In this document: positions 45,735 to 55,076 of the stretch, in pieces
Layout of the letters: every line of letters starts with the position of its first letter
How positions within the stretch are numbered: the stretch's first letter is position 1
Source: Rivularia sp. PCC 7116
GTDB lineage: Bacteria; Cyanobacteriota; Cyanobacteriia; Cyanobacteriales; Nostocaceae
NCBI RefSeq assembly: GCF_000316665.1
Contig: NC_019678.1
Coordinates: 4,092,001 to 4,156,000, forward strand
DNA: 64,000 nucleotides
Reading direction: 5' to 3'
The notes under the pieces: model-generated
What the model was told of the DNA's origin: nothing
Seen by the model: only the letters and a program-made list of their open reading frames with translations
The model's database searches: none
Translations under genes and position numbers: made by a program

Positions 45735-46541
45735 ATGAAGTTAAATTTAGTACGCCCGATGGCATTTATTGACTTAGAAACAACTGGAATCGATATTGTC
45801 AAAGATAGAATTATACAAATTGCCGTATTAAAAGTATTTCCTGATGGCAATGAAGAAATGAAAACTTGGATAATTAATCCTACTATTCCAATTCCAAATG
45901 CATCATCAGAAATACATGGAATTTATGACGAAGATGTAAAGGATAAACCTACTTTTGCAAAAATAGCCCATAGTTTAGCAGATTACATTAACGATAGCGA
46001 TTTAGCTGGGTATAATTCAAATCGATTTGATATCCCCGTACTTATAGCAGAATTTTCTCGCGTTGATATCGATTTTAAACTTGAAGGCAGAAGAATTATT
46101 GACGTACAAACTATTTTCCATAAAATGGAACCTCGGACTTTGAGAGCAGCTTATAGATATTATTGCGGGGAAAAATTAGAAGGCGCTCATGATGCAGCAA
46201 ATGATATCCGCGCTACATACGAAGTATTTAAAGCACAATTAGAACGTTACGAAAATGAAGAGTATGAGGATAAAGATGGCAATATATCTTATCCTGTAAA
46301 AAACAATATGGATGAGTTGCAAGAATTCATACCCTTTGATTTTCTTGACCCCACTAAAAGAGTTATTTACGACGAAAATAACGAGATAATTTTTAATTTT
46401 GGTAAATATAAAGGTAAATCAGTAGCTGAATCATTTAAGAAAGAACCAAATTATTATAAATGGATGATGGAAAAGGAATTTTCTGTTTTTACTAAGAAAG
46501 CAGTAACTAAGATTTGGGAATCGATGAATCAGGAAGAATAG
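45735..46541 (+). CDS. DnaQ-like (DEDDh) 3'-5' exonuclease with C-terminal ExoX-like module
   Basis: 268 residues from ATG 45735, chosen for AGGA at 45724-45727. Exo I: FIDLETTGID (Asp13, Glu15). Exo II: SDLAGYNSNRFDIPVL. Exo III: GAHDAANDIRATYEV with catalytic His and Asp. After residue 190 a short second module appears (IIFNFGKYKGKSVAESF, YYKWMMEKEF), the ExoX C-terminal-like domain. It degrades single strands of DNA or RNA from 3' ends. A broad role in repair or RNA processing is likely. Confidence 0.88.
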   Translation: MKLNLVRPMAFIDLETTGIDIVKDRIIQIAVLKVFPDGNEEMKTWIINPTIPIPNASSEIHGIYDEDVKDKPTFAKIAHSLADYINDSDLAGYNSNRFDIPVLIAEFSRVDIDFKLEGRRIIDVQTIFHKMEPRTLRAAYRYYCGEKLEGAHDAANDIRATYEVFKAQLERYENEEYEDKDGNISYPVKNNMDELQEFIPFDFLDPTKRVIYDENNEIIFNFGKYKGKSVAESFKKEPNYYKWMMEKEFSVFTKKAVTKIWESMNQEE

Positions 46542-46643
46542 GGAATGGGGAATAGGGAATGGGGAAAAGATGTCAATTAGGCAGCGAGAAGCTCCCACTA
46601 TTATGAACGGGAGTATTCCAATTATTAAAAAATATTTTACCTA

Positions 46644-46734
46644 ACACCCTGGAAGGGTGTGGCTACACAAACCAAGCCCACCTTACGGTGGGCTTAGTTT
46701 TCTTAGCCCCAGACTCATAGTCTGAGGGCTTTTT
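46644..46734. repeat. Cluster of three hairpins, the last acting as terminator
   Basis: ACACCCT-GGA-AGGGTGT at 46644-46660; AAGCCCACC-TTAC-GGTGGGCTT at 46674-46695; AGCCC(C)AGACT-CAT-AGTCT(GA)GGGCT at 46705-46730 followed by TTTTTT. The same words (CACCC-x-GGGTG, AAGCCCACC) recur at 54849-54935. They are intergenic palindromic repeats that sit between the exonuclease gene and the convergent tetR and may terminate both. Confidence 0.7.
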
Positions 46735-46744
46735 CTAGACCAAA

Positions 46745-47344
46745 TTATCCTAGAGAACTATCAATTAAAGTAGACAAAACTTTCTGAGCATAATTTGCAC
46801 TTCCAGGAGCTCCTTCAATCGTAGCCATTAAGCTAGCTCCTCCAATTAACAATAAATATTGCTGAGAAAATGATTCTGAATCTTTGATTCCTACTTCTTC
46901 TGCTAGCTGCTTGATATGGCAACGAATTGACTCTCTAACTCCTACAGAAACAGCATGAGCCGGATGAGAAGCGTCAGATATTTCTAATACAGCATTAATA
47001 AAAGGACAACCCCGAAAATTAGGACTCGCATACCAATCTCGCATCACATCAAAGGTGGCGAGCAATCTTTCTTTGGGCGTATTTCCGCTGTCTTGTACCG
47101 CAACTTCAAACCATTGCAGCCATTCTCTAGCTCGATGTTTCATTACTTCTTCAATTAGTTGTTTTTTAGAAGCAAAATACCGATATAGAGTCTTTTTAGC
47201 TACGCCACTAGTCGCAATAATTTCGTTAATACCTACGTTTTGAATTCCCTTTTGATAGAAGAGTTCGGAAGCTGTTTCTAGAATTTTTTGATGAGGGTTA
47301 ATATTTGACTTCATTCTTCTCGGAGTAGACAAACTTGTCTCCAT
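46745..47344 (-). CDS. TetR/AcrR family transcription regulator
   Basis: 199 residues. HTH at about 18-62 (KILETASELFYQKGIQNVGI, TSGVAKKTLYRYFASKKQL); ligand-binding C-terminal helices from about 75 with a conserved NFRGCPFINA. A later ATG at 47314 would give a 189-residue form; the choice matters because operator palindrome 1 lies over codons 2-6 of the longer form. It is divergent from an AhpD-like gene with two operator-like palindromes in the space, so it probably represses both itself and that gene. Confidence 0.92.
   Translation of the reverse strand: METSLSTPRRMKSNINPHQKILETASELFYQKGIQNVGINEIIATSGVAKKTLYRYFASKKQLIEEVMKHRAREWLQWFEVAVQDSGNTPKERLLATFDVMRDWYASPNFRGCPFINAVLEISDASHPAHAVSVGVRESIRCHIKQLAEEVGIKDSESFSQQYLLLIGGASLMATIEGAPGSANYAQKVLSTLIDSSLG
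47327..47340. promoter_or_regulatory. TetR operator palindrome 1
   Basis: AGACAA-AC-TTGTCT, perfect 6-bp half-sites, overlapping the first codons of tetR. The same half-sites recur at 47371-47384, 44 bp away centre to centre, about four helical turns. Confidence 0.75.
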
Positions 47345-47370
47345 AAAGATATACTATCACCAAATCTGGT

Positions 47371-47384
47371 AGACAAAGTTGTCT
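47371..47384. promoter_or_regulatory. TetR operator palindrome 2
   Basis: AGACAA-AG-TTGTCT, same half-sites as palindrome 1, 30 bp upstream of the AhpD-like start codon. Confidence 0.75.
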
Positions 47385-47413
47385 CCTAATTTATCGAGGA
47401 GGAGATTTAAACA

Positions 47414-47971
47414 ATGGAATTTACAATTCATACATTAGAAACGGCACCAAATGCTTCCAAAGAATCATTAGCTCATGCTAAAGAAACTTTTGGTTTTATT
47501 CCTAATTTAGAAGGAATTTTTGCAGAAGCTCCAGCATTGTTAAAAGGTTCAATGACACTGTGGGATTTGTTTGAAACCACAAGTTTTACTGCAATCGAGC
47601 AACAAATTATTTACTTAACTGCAAATTATGAAAATTCTTGTAACTACTGCATGGCAGCACATTCGGGATTAGCGAAAATGATTGGCATGTCTGACGAGGA
47701 TGTGGAAGCACTGAGGAATGGCACACCAATGTCAGACAAGAAATTACAAGCCCTACGCCACTTTACACAACAAATGGTAAGGCAACGTGGTTGGGTTGAA
47801 GATAATGATATTGAAGCGTTTATGGCTGCTGGATATGTAAAACAGCAGGTTTTAGAAGTAATTTTAGGTATAGCTATAAAAGTAATGCATAATTACACCA
47901 ACCATGTTGCTAAAACTCCTTTAGACAAGCAATTTAGCAAAAATATCTGGTCAAAACCGGATGTAACTTAA
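47414..47971 (+). CDS. AhpD-like carboxymuconolactone-decarboxylase-family protein
   Basis: 185 residues with a strong GGAGGAG ribosome-binding site. Redox motif Cys76-x2-Cys79-x3-His83 (ENSCNYCMAAHSG) preceded by a Glu (IEQQ), as in AhpD alkylhydroperoxidases. It likely reduces peroxides or accepts electrons via the Cys pair. Probably controlled by the divergent TetR, so a defined small molecule or oxidative signal may induce it. Confidence 0.88.
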   Translation: MEFTIHTLETAPNASKESLAHAKETFGFIPNLEGIFAEAPALLKGSMTLWDLFETTSFTAIEQQIIYLTANYENSCNYCMAAHSGLAKMIGMSDEDVEALRNGTPMSDKKLQALRHFTQQMVRQRGWVEDNDIEAFMAAGYVKQQVLEVILGIAIKVMHNYTNHVAKTPLDKQFSKNIWSKPDVT

Positions 47972-48060
47972 AGCTATATAACCATTTTCGTACTACAAAA
48001 AGCGGCGTTATCAGCTATATAGCATGTGAGATGAACTTAAGATAATTAAGATAATTATCA

Positions 48061-49890
48061 TCATCGAGAACCAGAAGGTGGAATTTTCTCAATACTAATT
48101 AAAGACTCCATTACCTTTTTTGCAATAGGTGCTGCAACAGTACTACCGAAGGTGTGTTCTCCTTGGGGTTCGTCTACTAACGTTAAAACAACATAACGAG
48201 GTGTTTCTACCGGTAAGATACTCACAAAACTAGTAATCTTTGAACCACTAATATAACCTCCAGTCGCACCAGCTTTTTCAGCCGTACCAGTTTTACCTGC
48301 AATGCGATATCCCGGAATTTTCGCAGCTTTTCCGGAACCTTTGTTAACCACACTTTCCATCATTTGCAATACTGTTTGAGTTGTTGTGGGGGAGAAGATT
48401 TGACGAGATGGTGGTAGATTTTTCTCTTTGTGAATTTGGTCTTTATCATCTATCAAGCCTTTTACAACATGGGGAGTCACTAATCTACCACCGTTAGCTA
48501 ATGCTCCCTGCATTTGAACTAACTGTAATGGTGTTAGGGAAAAACCTTGCCCGAAGGAAGCTGCCGCTGGTTCAATAGGTGAATTAATGAATTCTTCTTG
48601 GGGCTTAAGCCGACTGGTAGTTTCAAATGGCAAATCTGTTTCGGATTTCTGTCTTAATCCCAATCGTTCTAACCAACCGTAGTAAATACTTGGCTGCAAC
48701 CGCTGGATAATTTTGACCATACCAATGTTGCTGGAAGTTTGTAAAATTTGAGAAACGGTGATTCTTCCCTTGGCATCTTCCTCAGCATTTTTAATCTCGC
48801 GATCTGCAACTTTAATTAAGCCCGTATCATTAAACACTTCACCGGGTCTGATCCTGCCAGTTTCTAAAGCTATAGCTACATTTAAAGGTTTGAAAGTAGA
48901 GCCGGGTTCGTACAAATCGGCTACAGCCCAATTTCTAAATAGAGCATAATCTTCTTTAGTAAATTTGCCATTGGGGTTGTAAGTCGGGTAACAAGCAAGC
49001 GCTAAGATAGAACCGTCCCATGAATCCATGACAATTACTGCTCCGCGTTTGGCTTTGAATTTTTTTATTTGTTCTTTGAGTGCCAATCTCGAATCGCGTT
49101 GCAAACGGCTGTCAATAGTTAGCTGCATTCGCAATTTGTCAAAATTAAGGAATCCATCTGGAGCATGATCTGGCATTAATGCACCGTTTCCTGCTCTTGA
49201 CAAACGTACCGTTTTCATGGAACGCTCTAAAAGCTTTTCTTGAGAGTATTCTATTCCTGCTTTACCACGACGATCTGAATTAACAAATCCAACGATATCA
49301 GCAACTAAATCGTCAGGAGGATAGTAGCGGTTAAATTTTTTTCTTAAATCTATACCGTTAAGCTTCAAACTACTAATTTGGTCTGCCACTTCTTCTTGTA
49401 AATTAGAAGAAAGAAAAATCCCACTTTCGTTTTTGTTAAACTTTGCTTCTAATTCATCAGCATCTTTATTTAAAATGGTTGCGAGCTTCCGTGCAACGTA
49501 GGATCGAGATTTGTTCTTGTCAAACATCTTCGGATGCACGTACAAAGTATAAATAGGAACGTCTATTGCGACAACTCTTTTATTCCGGTCTACAATTTGA
49601 CGGCGAGGAATAAAAGGACGCATACTGAACATCTGCTGATTTCGCGCCTTTTTAGTTAGTGTTGCACCGTCAACAATTTGCAAACGATACAAGTTTATTC
49701 CCAAACCCAAGCAAGCAACTATTAATACACCCCAAACCATAAACAATCTGATTTTCGGGTTTGGTGCAACTTTTGGAGATTTTGCGCTAAATTTCCGTTG
49801 ATTTTTACCTCTGGGAGTATTGCGATTCAAAGGAGATTGTGAGTAATTTCTTCTGGGAATTCTATTGGTTTTACCTGGAAATTTTTGCAT
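48061..49890 (-). CDS. ftsI: FtsI-type penicillin-binding protein (septal PBP, class B)
   Basis: 609 residues. Basic N-terminus, one membrane segment at about 47-69, dimerisation domain with RRQIVDRNKRVVAIDV, transpeptidase domain with STFK (Ser331-Lys334), SSN (386-388) and KTG (533-535), all intact. It cross-links septal peptidoglycan. The upstream gene looks like FtsL, the usual neighbour. Confidence 0.94.
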   Translation of the reverse strand: MQKFPGKTNRIPRRNYSQSPLNRNTPRGKNQRKFSAKSPKVAPNPKIRLFMVWGVLIVACLGLGINLYRLQIVDGATLTKKARNQQMFSMRPFIPRRQIVDRNKRVVAIDVPIYTLYVHPKMFDKNKSRSYVARKLATILNKDADELEAKFNKNESGIFLSSNLQEEVADQISSLKLNGIDLRKKFNRYYPPDDLVADIVGFVNSDRRGKAGIEYSQEKLLERSMKTVRLSRAGNGALMPDHAPDGFLNFDKLRMQLTIDSRLQRDSRLALKEQIKKFKAKRGAVIVMDSWDGSILALACYPTYNPNGKFTKEDYALFRNWAVADLYEPGSTFKPLNVAIALETGRIRPGEVFNDTGLIKVADREIKNAEEDAKGRITVSQILQTSSNIGMVKIIQRLQPSIYYGWLERLGLRQKSETDLPFETTSRLKPQEEFINSPIEPAAASFGQGFSLTPLQLVQMQGALANGGRLVTPHVVKGLIDDKDQIHKEKNLPPSRQIFSPTTTQTVLQMMESVVNKGSGKAAKIPGYRIAGKTGTAEKAGATGGYISGSKITSFVSILPVETPRYVVLTLVDEPQGEHTFGSTVAAPIAKKVMESLISIEKIPPSGSR

Positions 49891-50009
49891 AAAGCTGCTC
49901 CTTCATGAGGTTCTTGGGGCAAAGAAAGCACTAACAATCCTTCAGATTTTTTCTCCACTCACCCAAAGGTATTCTGTTTTAACATTTAAACAGGCGAAGT
50001 GCATTTAAA

Positions 50010-50055
50010 CTAAAAACTAAAAACTAAAAACTAAAAACTAAAAACTAAAAAACTA
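50010..50055. repeat. CTAAAAA heptamer repeats
   Basis: Five exact copies of CTAAAAA from 50010, then an imperfect one, between ftsI and the FtsL-like gene. Confidence 0.85.
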
Positions 50056-50101
50056 AATTAAAAAATGGAGATAGCATCAATCTATCAATGAATTATTGGT
50101 T

Positions 50102-50779
50102 TCAATATCCCATTGGGTTTGAAGGTTGTTCCACTGTTTCCTTCATTTCTTTGTCAATTGATTGAGAACTTGATGGTGTAGTTTCTTCCAAAAAAATGGT
50201 ATTTGCTGGAGTTGGTGATACGAAGCCAGAATGTGGTTTCTCAGCTTCTATTGCCATTCTATTTTTCAGAATTTCGTCATGTTTTGTCAGCTGACGCTCA
50301 TCTCGTTGTAATTCTTGTAATTTTTTGTACGAACGGCTCCAAAGATGTTGCGAGTATACTGTCCACCCATAAACAACCAGAGTTGCGCTGACTAATAAGA
50401 AAGTTATAACCGCACTGTGACGGTGAAGTGAATTCCAACGCATCAACCATACAGGTATTTTGGAACCATCCGGCATTACAGGTATAGCTCTACGATCGCG
50501 ATTCGCAGAATTTTTATGATTGATACCGTTATTTACAATGCGTTGGGGTTTAGCTTTTGTTGATGCCGGAGTCCGAACAACAGTCGAACCAGTTTTTGAC
50601 CAGAAAGATGGGGTAGGACGTTTTTGTCTGTTTACAAGTCCCGGAGAGGTTTTTGTTAAAGGTGGAAGATTCGCACGCTCATTTGTCCTATAACCTCTGA
50701 AGTTGCTTTCTCCACCAGTAGAATCTCGTCCCAACCAGCGCTTTTTCCCTCTTAGATTTGATTTACGAATAGTAGCCAT
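50102..50779 (-). CDS. FtsL-like bitopic membrane protein
   Basis: 225 residues. Residues 1-118 are a basic, poorly conserved cytoplasmic-type region. One membrane segment lies at about 122-143 (SAVITFLLVSATLVVYGWTV), followed by a coiled-coil-like helix at 146-180 (SRSYKKLQELQRDERQLTKH). The Ser/Pro/Glu-rich end is periplasmic. Topology plus its place directly upstream of ftsI on the same strand point to FtsL of the divisome. Sequence similarity to FtsL is too weak to see, so this is inference. Confidence 0.7.
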   Translation of the reverse strand: MATIRKSNLRGKKRWLGRDSTGGESNFRGYRTNERANLPPLTKTSPGLVNRQKRPTPSFWSKTGSTVVRTPASTKAKPQRIVNNGINHKNSANRDRRAIPVMPDGSKIPVWLMRWNSLHRHSAVITFLLVSATLVVYGWTVYSQHLWSRSYKKLQELQRDERQLTKHDEILKNRMAIEAEKPHSGFVSPTPANTIFLEETTPSSSQSIDKEMKETVEQPSNPMGY

Positions 50780-51267
50780 AAGTTTTTATTTTAGAAATAC
50801 TGTACTTTAGATAGAGATGAAAGGTTAATGTCGCCCAAGTTATTTTTGCTACAAGCTATTGACTTAGTATCTTACTGTGTTCTCCAATTGCTTGAAGAAA
50901 TAACACTGGTCAACTCGAATGTTACGAAAGCTATAATTTTATAATTACGTCGCCGCATCATAGCATCTAAAGTATAAGAATATCCATCGCTCGTAGACAT
51001 AATACTTCCGTAATATCGTAATTTCTGGTATGATATCGTTTTTTGTAATCAAAATAACTCAAAAAATCGATCTAGGACTAAAGTGACAAAAGATTAGCGC
51101 TAATATTAACTACAAAAACAACTTTCCTAAGTAATGGTCAGTATAAAAATGAATAATTTTGTTTATAAAAGCTAATTAAAACTACAATATTTAAAAAAAT
51201 CAGCTTTTAAGGTATCTTATTCAACAGGCTATAAATAGATCTTGACTAAATTGGTGAAAGAGGAGTT
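50780..51267. other. Divergent intergenic region
   Basis: 488 bp between the FtsL-like gene and the small lipoprotein gene. AT-rich, no ORF; AGGAG at 51261-51265 belongs to the lipoprotein gene. Nothing else recognised. Confidence 0.4.
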
Positions 51268-51423
51268 ATGAAAATAAAAGTCTTTGGTTTTGCTTTATTG
51301 TTAGGTTTGGCTACCGCTCTGGGAGCTTGCGAAAATGCAGAGGAACCTGCAACTACAGAAACTCCAGTTGGAGAGCCTACAGATGCTCCTGCTGCAACCC
51401 CCGAACCAACCGCTACCCCGTAG
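51268..51423 (+). CDS. Small lipoprotein (51 aa)
   Basis: 51 codons from ATG 51268 with AGGAG two bases upstream (in AAGAGGAG). MKIKVFGFALLLGLATALGA followed by Cys21: a signal sequence with lipobox LGAC. The mature part is about 30 residues, acidic and Thr/Pro/Ala-rich (ATTETPVGEPTDAPAATPEP), with no fold. A terminator stands at 51610-51645. It is short enough to be missed by gene finders; signal, lipobox and ribosome-binding site make it convincing. Function unknown. Confidence 0.8.
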   Translation: MKIKVFGFALLLGLATALGACENAEEPATTETPVGEPTDAPAATPEPTATP

Positions 51424-51861
51424 TTGACAGTAATTATTTAAACTACTGTCGCCATGTTTTGAGGCTCGCTCCTCACTTCCTTTTGATTGATTACCCACAA
51501 GCAGTTTTATCCAATTAAACTGTTGTGAACTTCAAAATTTGAGAATAGGGTATCGTGGTTTGGGAGTAATATCTTTAGTTTTCCCTTTATGGCTTCGGTA
51601 AATAAATATAAACCTGGTAATGATTATCGAGATTGCCAGGTTTTTATGTTTATATTTTTGGTGATGGGGTTCCTTATCGGATTTATTGTTAGAACATAGA
51701 AATTTATGATTATTTTCTCAACAAGATAATAGAAAATGCAACACTACAACACTTATTGATTAAAAGTTATACTTTCAAAATTATAAATAGTTAAATTAAA
51801 CTTAAATATTCATACTTTAAGGATTTTTAGTATCCTTGAACTATGTATAACAAACTAAGAA
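51424..51861. other. Intergenic region with terminator
   Basis: 438 bp; apart from the terminator at 51610-51645 it is AT-rich without an ORF of credible content. Confidence 0.4.
51610..51645 (+). terminator. Rho-independent terminator
   Basis: AAACCTGGTAAT (51610-51621) pairs with ATTGCCAGGTTT (51632-51643) through twelve pairs including one G-U, then T to 51645. It probably ends the lipoprotein transcript, giving a 3' untranslated region of about 190 nt. Confidence 0.8.
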
Positions 51862-52197
51862 ATGAGAAGAAAAGAAACTTATAAAGCAGTTTTACTGATA
51901 CTTATAACTGCTGTGTCACCGGTCATTTTTCAATTGTTTGCATACCATAAAGGGTTCGTAATTGCATTGCCCCCAAAGGAAGATATCCCCGAAGAAATAT
52001 TGCGAACGGAAATTATTCTCGAAGCGCGATCGCCGATTGACGGTAAACTTCTAAGTGCAGCAGAATATGCTCAGTTGCAAGCTCAATTAAAAACACGCCC
52101 CTACCCTCCGAAGCTTAGTCCTAAAGTACGGGAAACAGTTTTTTTTCTACGTTTACTCAAAATATTAAAAACACTTTTCCCTTTTGTGGATTTTTAA
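51862..52197 (+). CDS. Hypothetical protein with N-terminal membrane segment (111 aa)
   Basis: 111 residues, N-terminal hydrophobic segment at about 8-28 (KAVLLILITAVSPVIFQLFA), then a Pro/Glu-rich part with VIALPPKEDIPEEILRTEII and LEARSPIDGKLLSAAEYAQL and a C-terminal hydrophobic helix. The middle motif is characteristic and I believe it is conserved in cyanobacteria. It precedes glgB by 190 bp. Function unknown; membrane-attached. Confidence 0.65.
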   Translation: MRRKETYKAVLLILITAVSPVIFQLFAYHKGFVIALPPKEDIPEEILRTEIILEARSPIDGKLLSAAEYAQLQAQLKTRPYPPKLSPKVRETVFFLRLLKILKTLFPFVDF

Positions 52198-52386
52198 TTA
52201 GATAATGATAAAGGGAATTAGGAGTTGCGAATAGCTTGTCAATAATTAATTTTCCTTGTTCCCTGGCACATTTGTGCATCTTTCTTCCTCAAGAGGCGGG
52301 CAAAAATTACAAATAAATGTAAAGAATATATGTAGATATACAAAACGTAAATTCATTAATTCATAATATCCAACGTAATTAGCTCC

Positions 52387-54684
52387 ATGACTATGACCAC
52401 TATTGCCCCAGAACAGGTTAACAGCATCATCAACAACCAGCATAGCGACCCTTTCAAAATACTTGGTTCCCACAAAATAGAGAAGGATGGCAAAAACGTC
52501 TGGGTTGTGCGAGCTTATTTGCCTACCGCAAGTGCTGCTTGGGTTGTTCTTCCAGAAGAGCGTAAGGAAGAACCGATGCAAAGCGTGCATGACCCTCATT
52601 TCTTTGAATGCACGGTAGATGCTGAAGAATTAGCTAACTATCAACTTAAGATTAAAGAAGAAGACCAAGAACGGGTATTCTATGACGCTTATGCTTTTAA
52701 TTCTCCCAAGCTAACAGAATTCGATTTGCACCTGTTTAATGAAGGAAATCATCACCGAATTTATGAGAAATTAGGAGCGCATTTCACTGAAATTAAAGGT
52801 GTAAAAGGCGTTTATTTTGCGGTTTGGGCACCGAATGCGCGTAATGTATCGATTTTGGGAGACTTCAACAGTTGGGATGGACGCAAGCATCAAATGCGTA
52901 AAGGTCCCACTGGAGTATGGGAGCTATTTATTCCCGGATTGGAGGTAGGAGAGCATTACAAATACGAAATCAAAAATACCGCAGGACATATTTACGAAAA
53001 ATCTGACCCCTACGGTTTTGCTCAGGAAGTTCGTCCTAAAACTGCTTCTATTGTTACTGACTTAGATGCTTATAAGTGGAATGACAGCGAATGGATGGAA
53101 AAACGCCGTCATAGCGATCCACTTTCCGAACCAATTTCAGTTTATGAACTACATTTAGGTTCGTGGTTGCACGCCGGTACTGACGAACCATCCTTACTAC
53201 CAGATGGTACATCCGAGCCTGTAGTACAGGTTTCTGAACTTAAAACTGGCGCGCGTTTTCTAACTTATCGGGAATTGGCGGCAAAACTGATTCCTTATGT
53301 TAAAGAATTAGGCTATACCCATATTGAAATGCTGCCAGTAGCCGAACATCCATTTGATGGTTCTTGGGGATATCAAGTAACTGGTTATTACGCTCCTACT
53401 TCCCGTTATGGCAGTCCTGAAGACTTTATGTACTTTGTGGATGAATGTCATAAAAACGGCATTGGCGTGCTTGTGGATTGGGTTCCCGGTCACTTTCCTA
53501 AAGATGGGCATGGTTTAGCCTTCTTTGACGGTACTCATCTTTACGAACATGCAGATCCTCGTAAGGGCGAACATAAAGAGTGGGGAACTCTAGTATTTAA
53601 TTATTCGCGTCATGAAGTACGTAATTTTCTGACAGCGAATGCTTTATTTTGGTTTGATAAATATCATATTGACGGTATTCGCGTTGATGCAGTGGCTTCA
53701 ATGCTTTATTTAGATTACTGTCGCGAACCCGGTACCTGGGTTGCAAATGAATATGGTGGTAGAGAAAATTTAGAAGCAGTAGAATTTATTCGCAGCGTAA
53801 ATCACCTCATTTTTAGTTACTTCCCCGGTTCGCTATCCATTGCAGAAGAATCTACTTCATGGCCGATGGTATCTTGGCCTACATACACCGGTGGATTGGG
53901 CTTTAACCTGAAGTGGAATATGGGTTGGATGCATGACATGCTCGATTACTTCAGCATGGACCCCTGGTTCCGTCAGTTCCACCAAAATAATCTGACTTTT
54001 AGTATGTGGTATCACCACAGCGAAAACTTTATGTTGGCGCTGTCCCATGACGAAGTGGTGCATGGTAAGAGTAATATTATCGGGAAAATGCCCGGAGATA
54101 GATGGCAGAAGTTCGCAAATGCGCGTTGTTTATTTGCCTATATGTTTGCTCATCCCGGTAAGAAAACCATGTTTATGAGCATGGAATTTGGACAGTGGAG
54201 CGAATGGAATGTTTGGGCAGATTTGGAATGGAGCTTAATGCAGTTTGAGCCACACCAACAGCTCAAAATATTCTTCCAAGATTTAAATAAACTTTACCGC
54301 AACGAACCTGCTTTATACACTCAAGACTTTGAGGAAGCAGGGTTTCAATGGATTGACTGTAGCGACAATCGTCATAGCGTAGTTTCATTTATCCGTCGCG
54401 ATAAAGATTCGGATGGTTTTGTTGTTGCTATTTGTAATTTCACCCCGCAACCCCATTCCCACTACCGCATCGGTGTACCAGAGCCTGGATTCTACACTGA
54501 ATTATTTAACAGCGATGCCCGAGAATACGGCGGTAGCAACATGGGTAATTTAGGCGGTAAGTGGACTGATAGCTGGTCAATGCACAATCAAGAACACTCC
54601 TTGGATTTATGTCTTCCACCTTTAGGAGTATTAGTTTTGAAATTGGATCGAAATAAAACTGGTGAGGTGATGGAAGAAGAGTAA
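52387..54684 (+). CDS. glgB: 1,4-alpha-glucan branching enzyme
   Basis: 765 residues, GH13. N-terminal CBM48-type domains ([32 protein letters not shown]). The catalytic barrel has [12 protein letters not shown] with Asp434, SIAEEST with the acid/base Glu at about 487, and the transition-state Asp in [11 protein letters not shown]-terminal beta domain ends [10 protein letters not shown]. It makes alpha-1,6 branches in glycogen. Full length and intact. Confidence 0.97.
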   Translation: MTMTTIAPEQVNSIINNQHSDPFKILGSHKIEKDGKNVWVVRAYLPTASAAWVVLPEERKEEPMQSVHDPHFFECTVDAEELANYQLKIKEEDQERVFYDAYAFNSPKLTEFDLHLFNEGNHHRIYEKLGAHFTEIKGVKGVYFAVWAPNARNVSILGDFNSWDGRKHQMRKGPTGVWELFIPGLEVGEHYKYEIKNTAGHIYEKSDPYGFAQEVRPKTASIVTDLDAYKWNDSEWMEKRRHSDPLSEPISVYELHLGSWLHAGTDEPSLLPDGTSEPVVQVSELKTGARFLTYRELAAKLIPYVKELGYTHIEMLPVAEHPFDGSWGYQVTGYYAPTSRYGSPEDFMYFVDECHKNGIGVLVDWVPGHFPKDGHGLAFFDGTHLYEHADPRKGEHKEWGTLVFNYSRHEVRNFLTANALFWFDKYHIDGIRVDAVASMLYLDYCREPGTWVANEYGGRENLEAVEFIRSVNHLIFSYFPGSLSIAEESTSWPMVSWPTYTGGLGFNLKWNMGWMHDMLDYFSMDPWFRQFHQNNLTFSMWYHHSENFMLALSHDEVVHGKSNIIGKMPGDRWQKFANARCLFAYMFAHPGKKTMFMSMEFGQWSEWNVWADLEWSLMQFEPHQQLKIFFQDLNKLYRNEPALYTQDFEEAGFQWIDCSDNRHSVVSFIRRDKDSDGFVVAICNFTPQPHSHYRIGVPEPGFYTELFNSDAREYGGSNMGNLGGKWTDSWSMHNQEHSLDLCLPPLGVLVLKLDRNKTGEVMEEE

Positions 54685-54762
54685 AAGGTAGGCTGGTTTG
54701 ATTAAGGAGAGACGTAGCGTTGGTCTGTTCCTTAAAAACTGATAGTTTTGATCGCACATTCG

Positions 54763-54783
54763 CTTGGGGTTGCAAACCCCAAG
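54763..54783. repeat. Hairpin with GGGGTTGCAAACCCC core
   Basis: CTTGGGG-TTGCAAA-CCCCAAG, a perfect 7-bp stem. The inverted form of its core, GGGGTTTGCAACCCC, occurs at 62232-62250 and 62302-62324 beyond the other end of the NACHT operon. Confidence 0.8.
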
Positions 54784-54788
54784 CTAAC

Positions 54789-54964
54789 GGGAGCATCCCA
54801 ATGCAGGCAAAAAGCCCGCAGGCTATAAGCCTGGGGCTAATACTACGAAGCCCACCTGCGTGGGCTTGGAAACTCTCATAGCTCACGCAGGTGGGCTTTG
54901 TTTTTGTAGCCGCACCCTTCTAGGGTGTCGGATAAAGTATTTATTCCTACATTGGGATGCTCCC
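54789..54964. repeat. Composite palindromic element with 15-bp terminal inverted repeats
   Basis: GGGAGCATCCCAATG (54789-54803) and its exact reverse complement CATTGGGATGCTCCC (54950-54964) enclose nested repeats: AGCCCACCTGCGTG (54849-54862) opposite CACGCAGGTGGGCT (54884-54897), and CACCCTTCTAGGGTG at about 54913. A 176-bp MITE-like structure able to fold into a cruciform. Confidence 0.8.
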
Positions 54965-54978
54965 AAGCTAACAGCGAA

Positions 54979-54996
54979 AGTCCTATAAATAGGACT
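54979..54996. repeat. AGTCCTATAAATAGGACT palindrome
   Basis: An 18-nt near-perfect palindrome. Its inverted form, AGTCCTATTTATAGGACT, lies at 62202-62219. Confidence 0.75.
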
Positions 54997-55076
54997 GGAA
55001 AACAGGTCATCAAAACTAATACAGAAAACAATGCTACGTCTCTATATTTTAGGTTTTGAAGGTAGGGTTTAATTAA

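Noticed and set aside
51465-51480. GCTCCTCAC as a Yfr1-type small RNA motif
   Set aside because: The core differs from ACTCCTCACAC and no flanking stem-loops of the right form are present.
52246-52599. Minus-strand 117-residue frame overlapping the 5' end of glgB
   Set aside because: It overlaps the conserved glgB N-terminus and shows no family features.
54506-54886. Minus-strand frame across the glgB end and the repeats
   Set aside because: Made of antisense glgB and palindromic repeat sequence.
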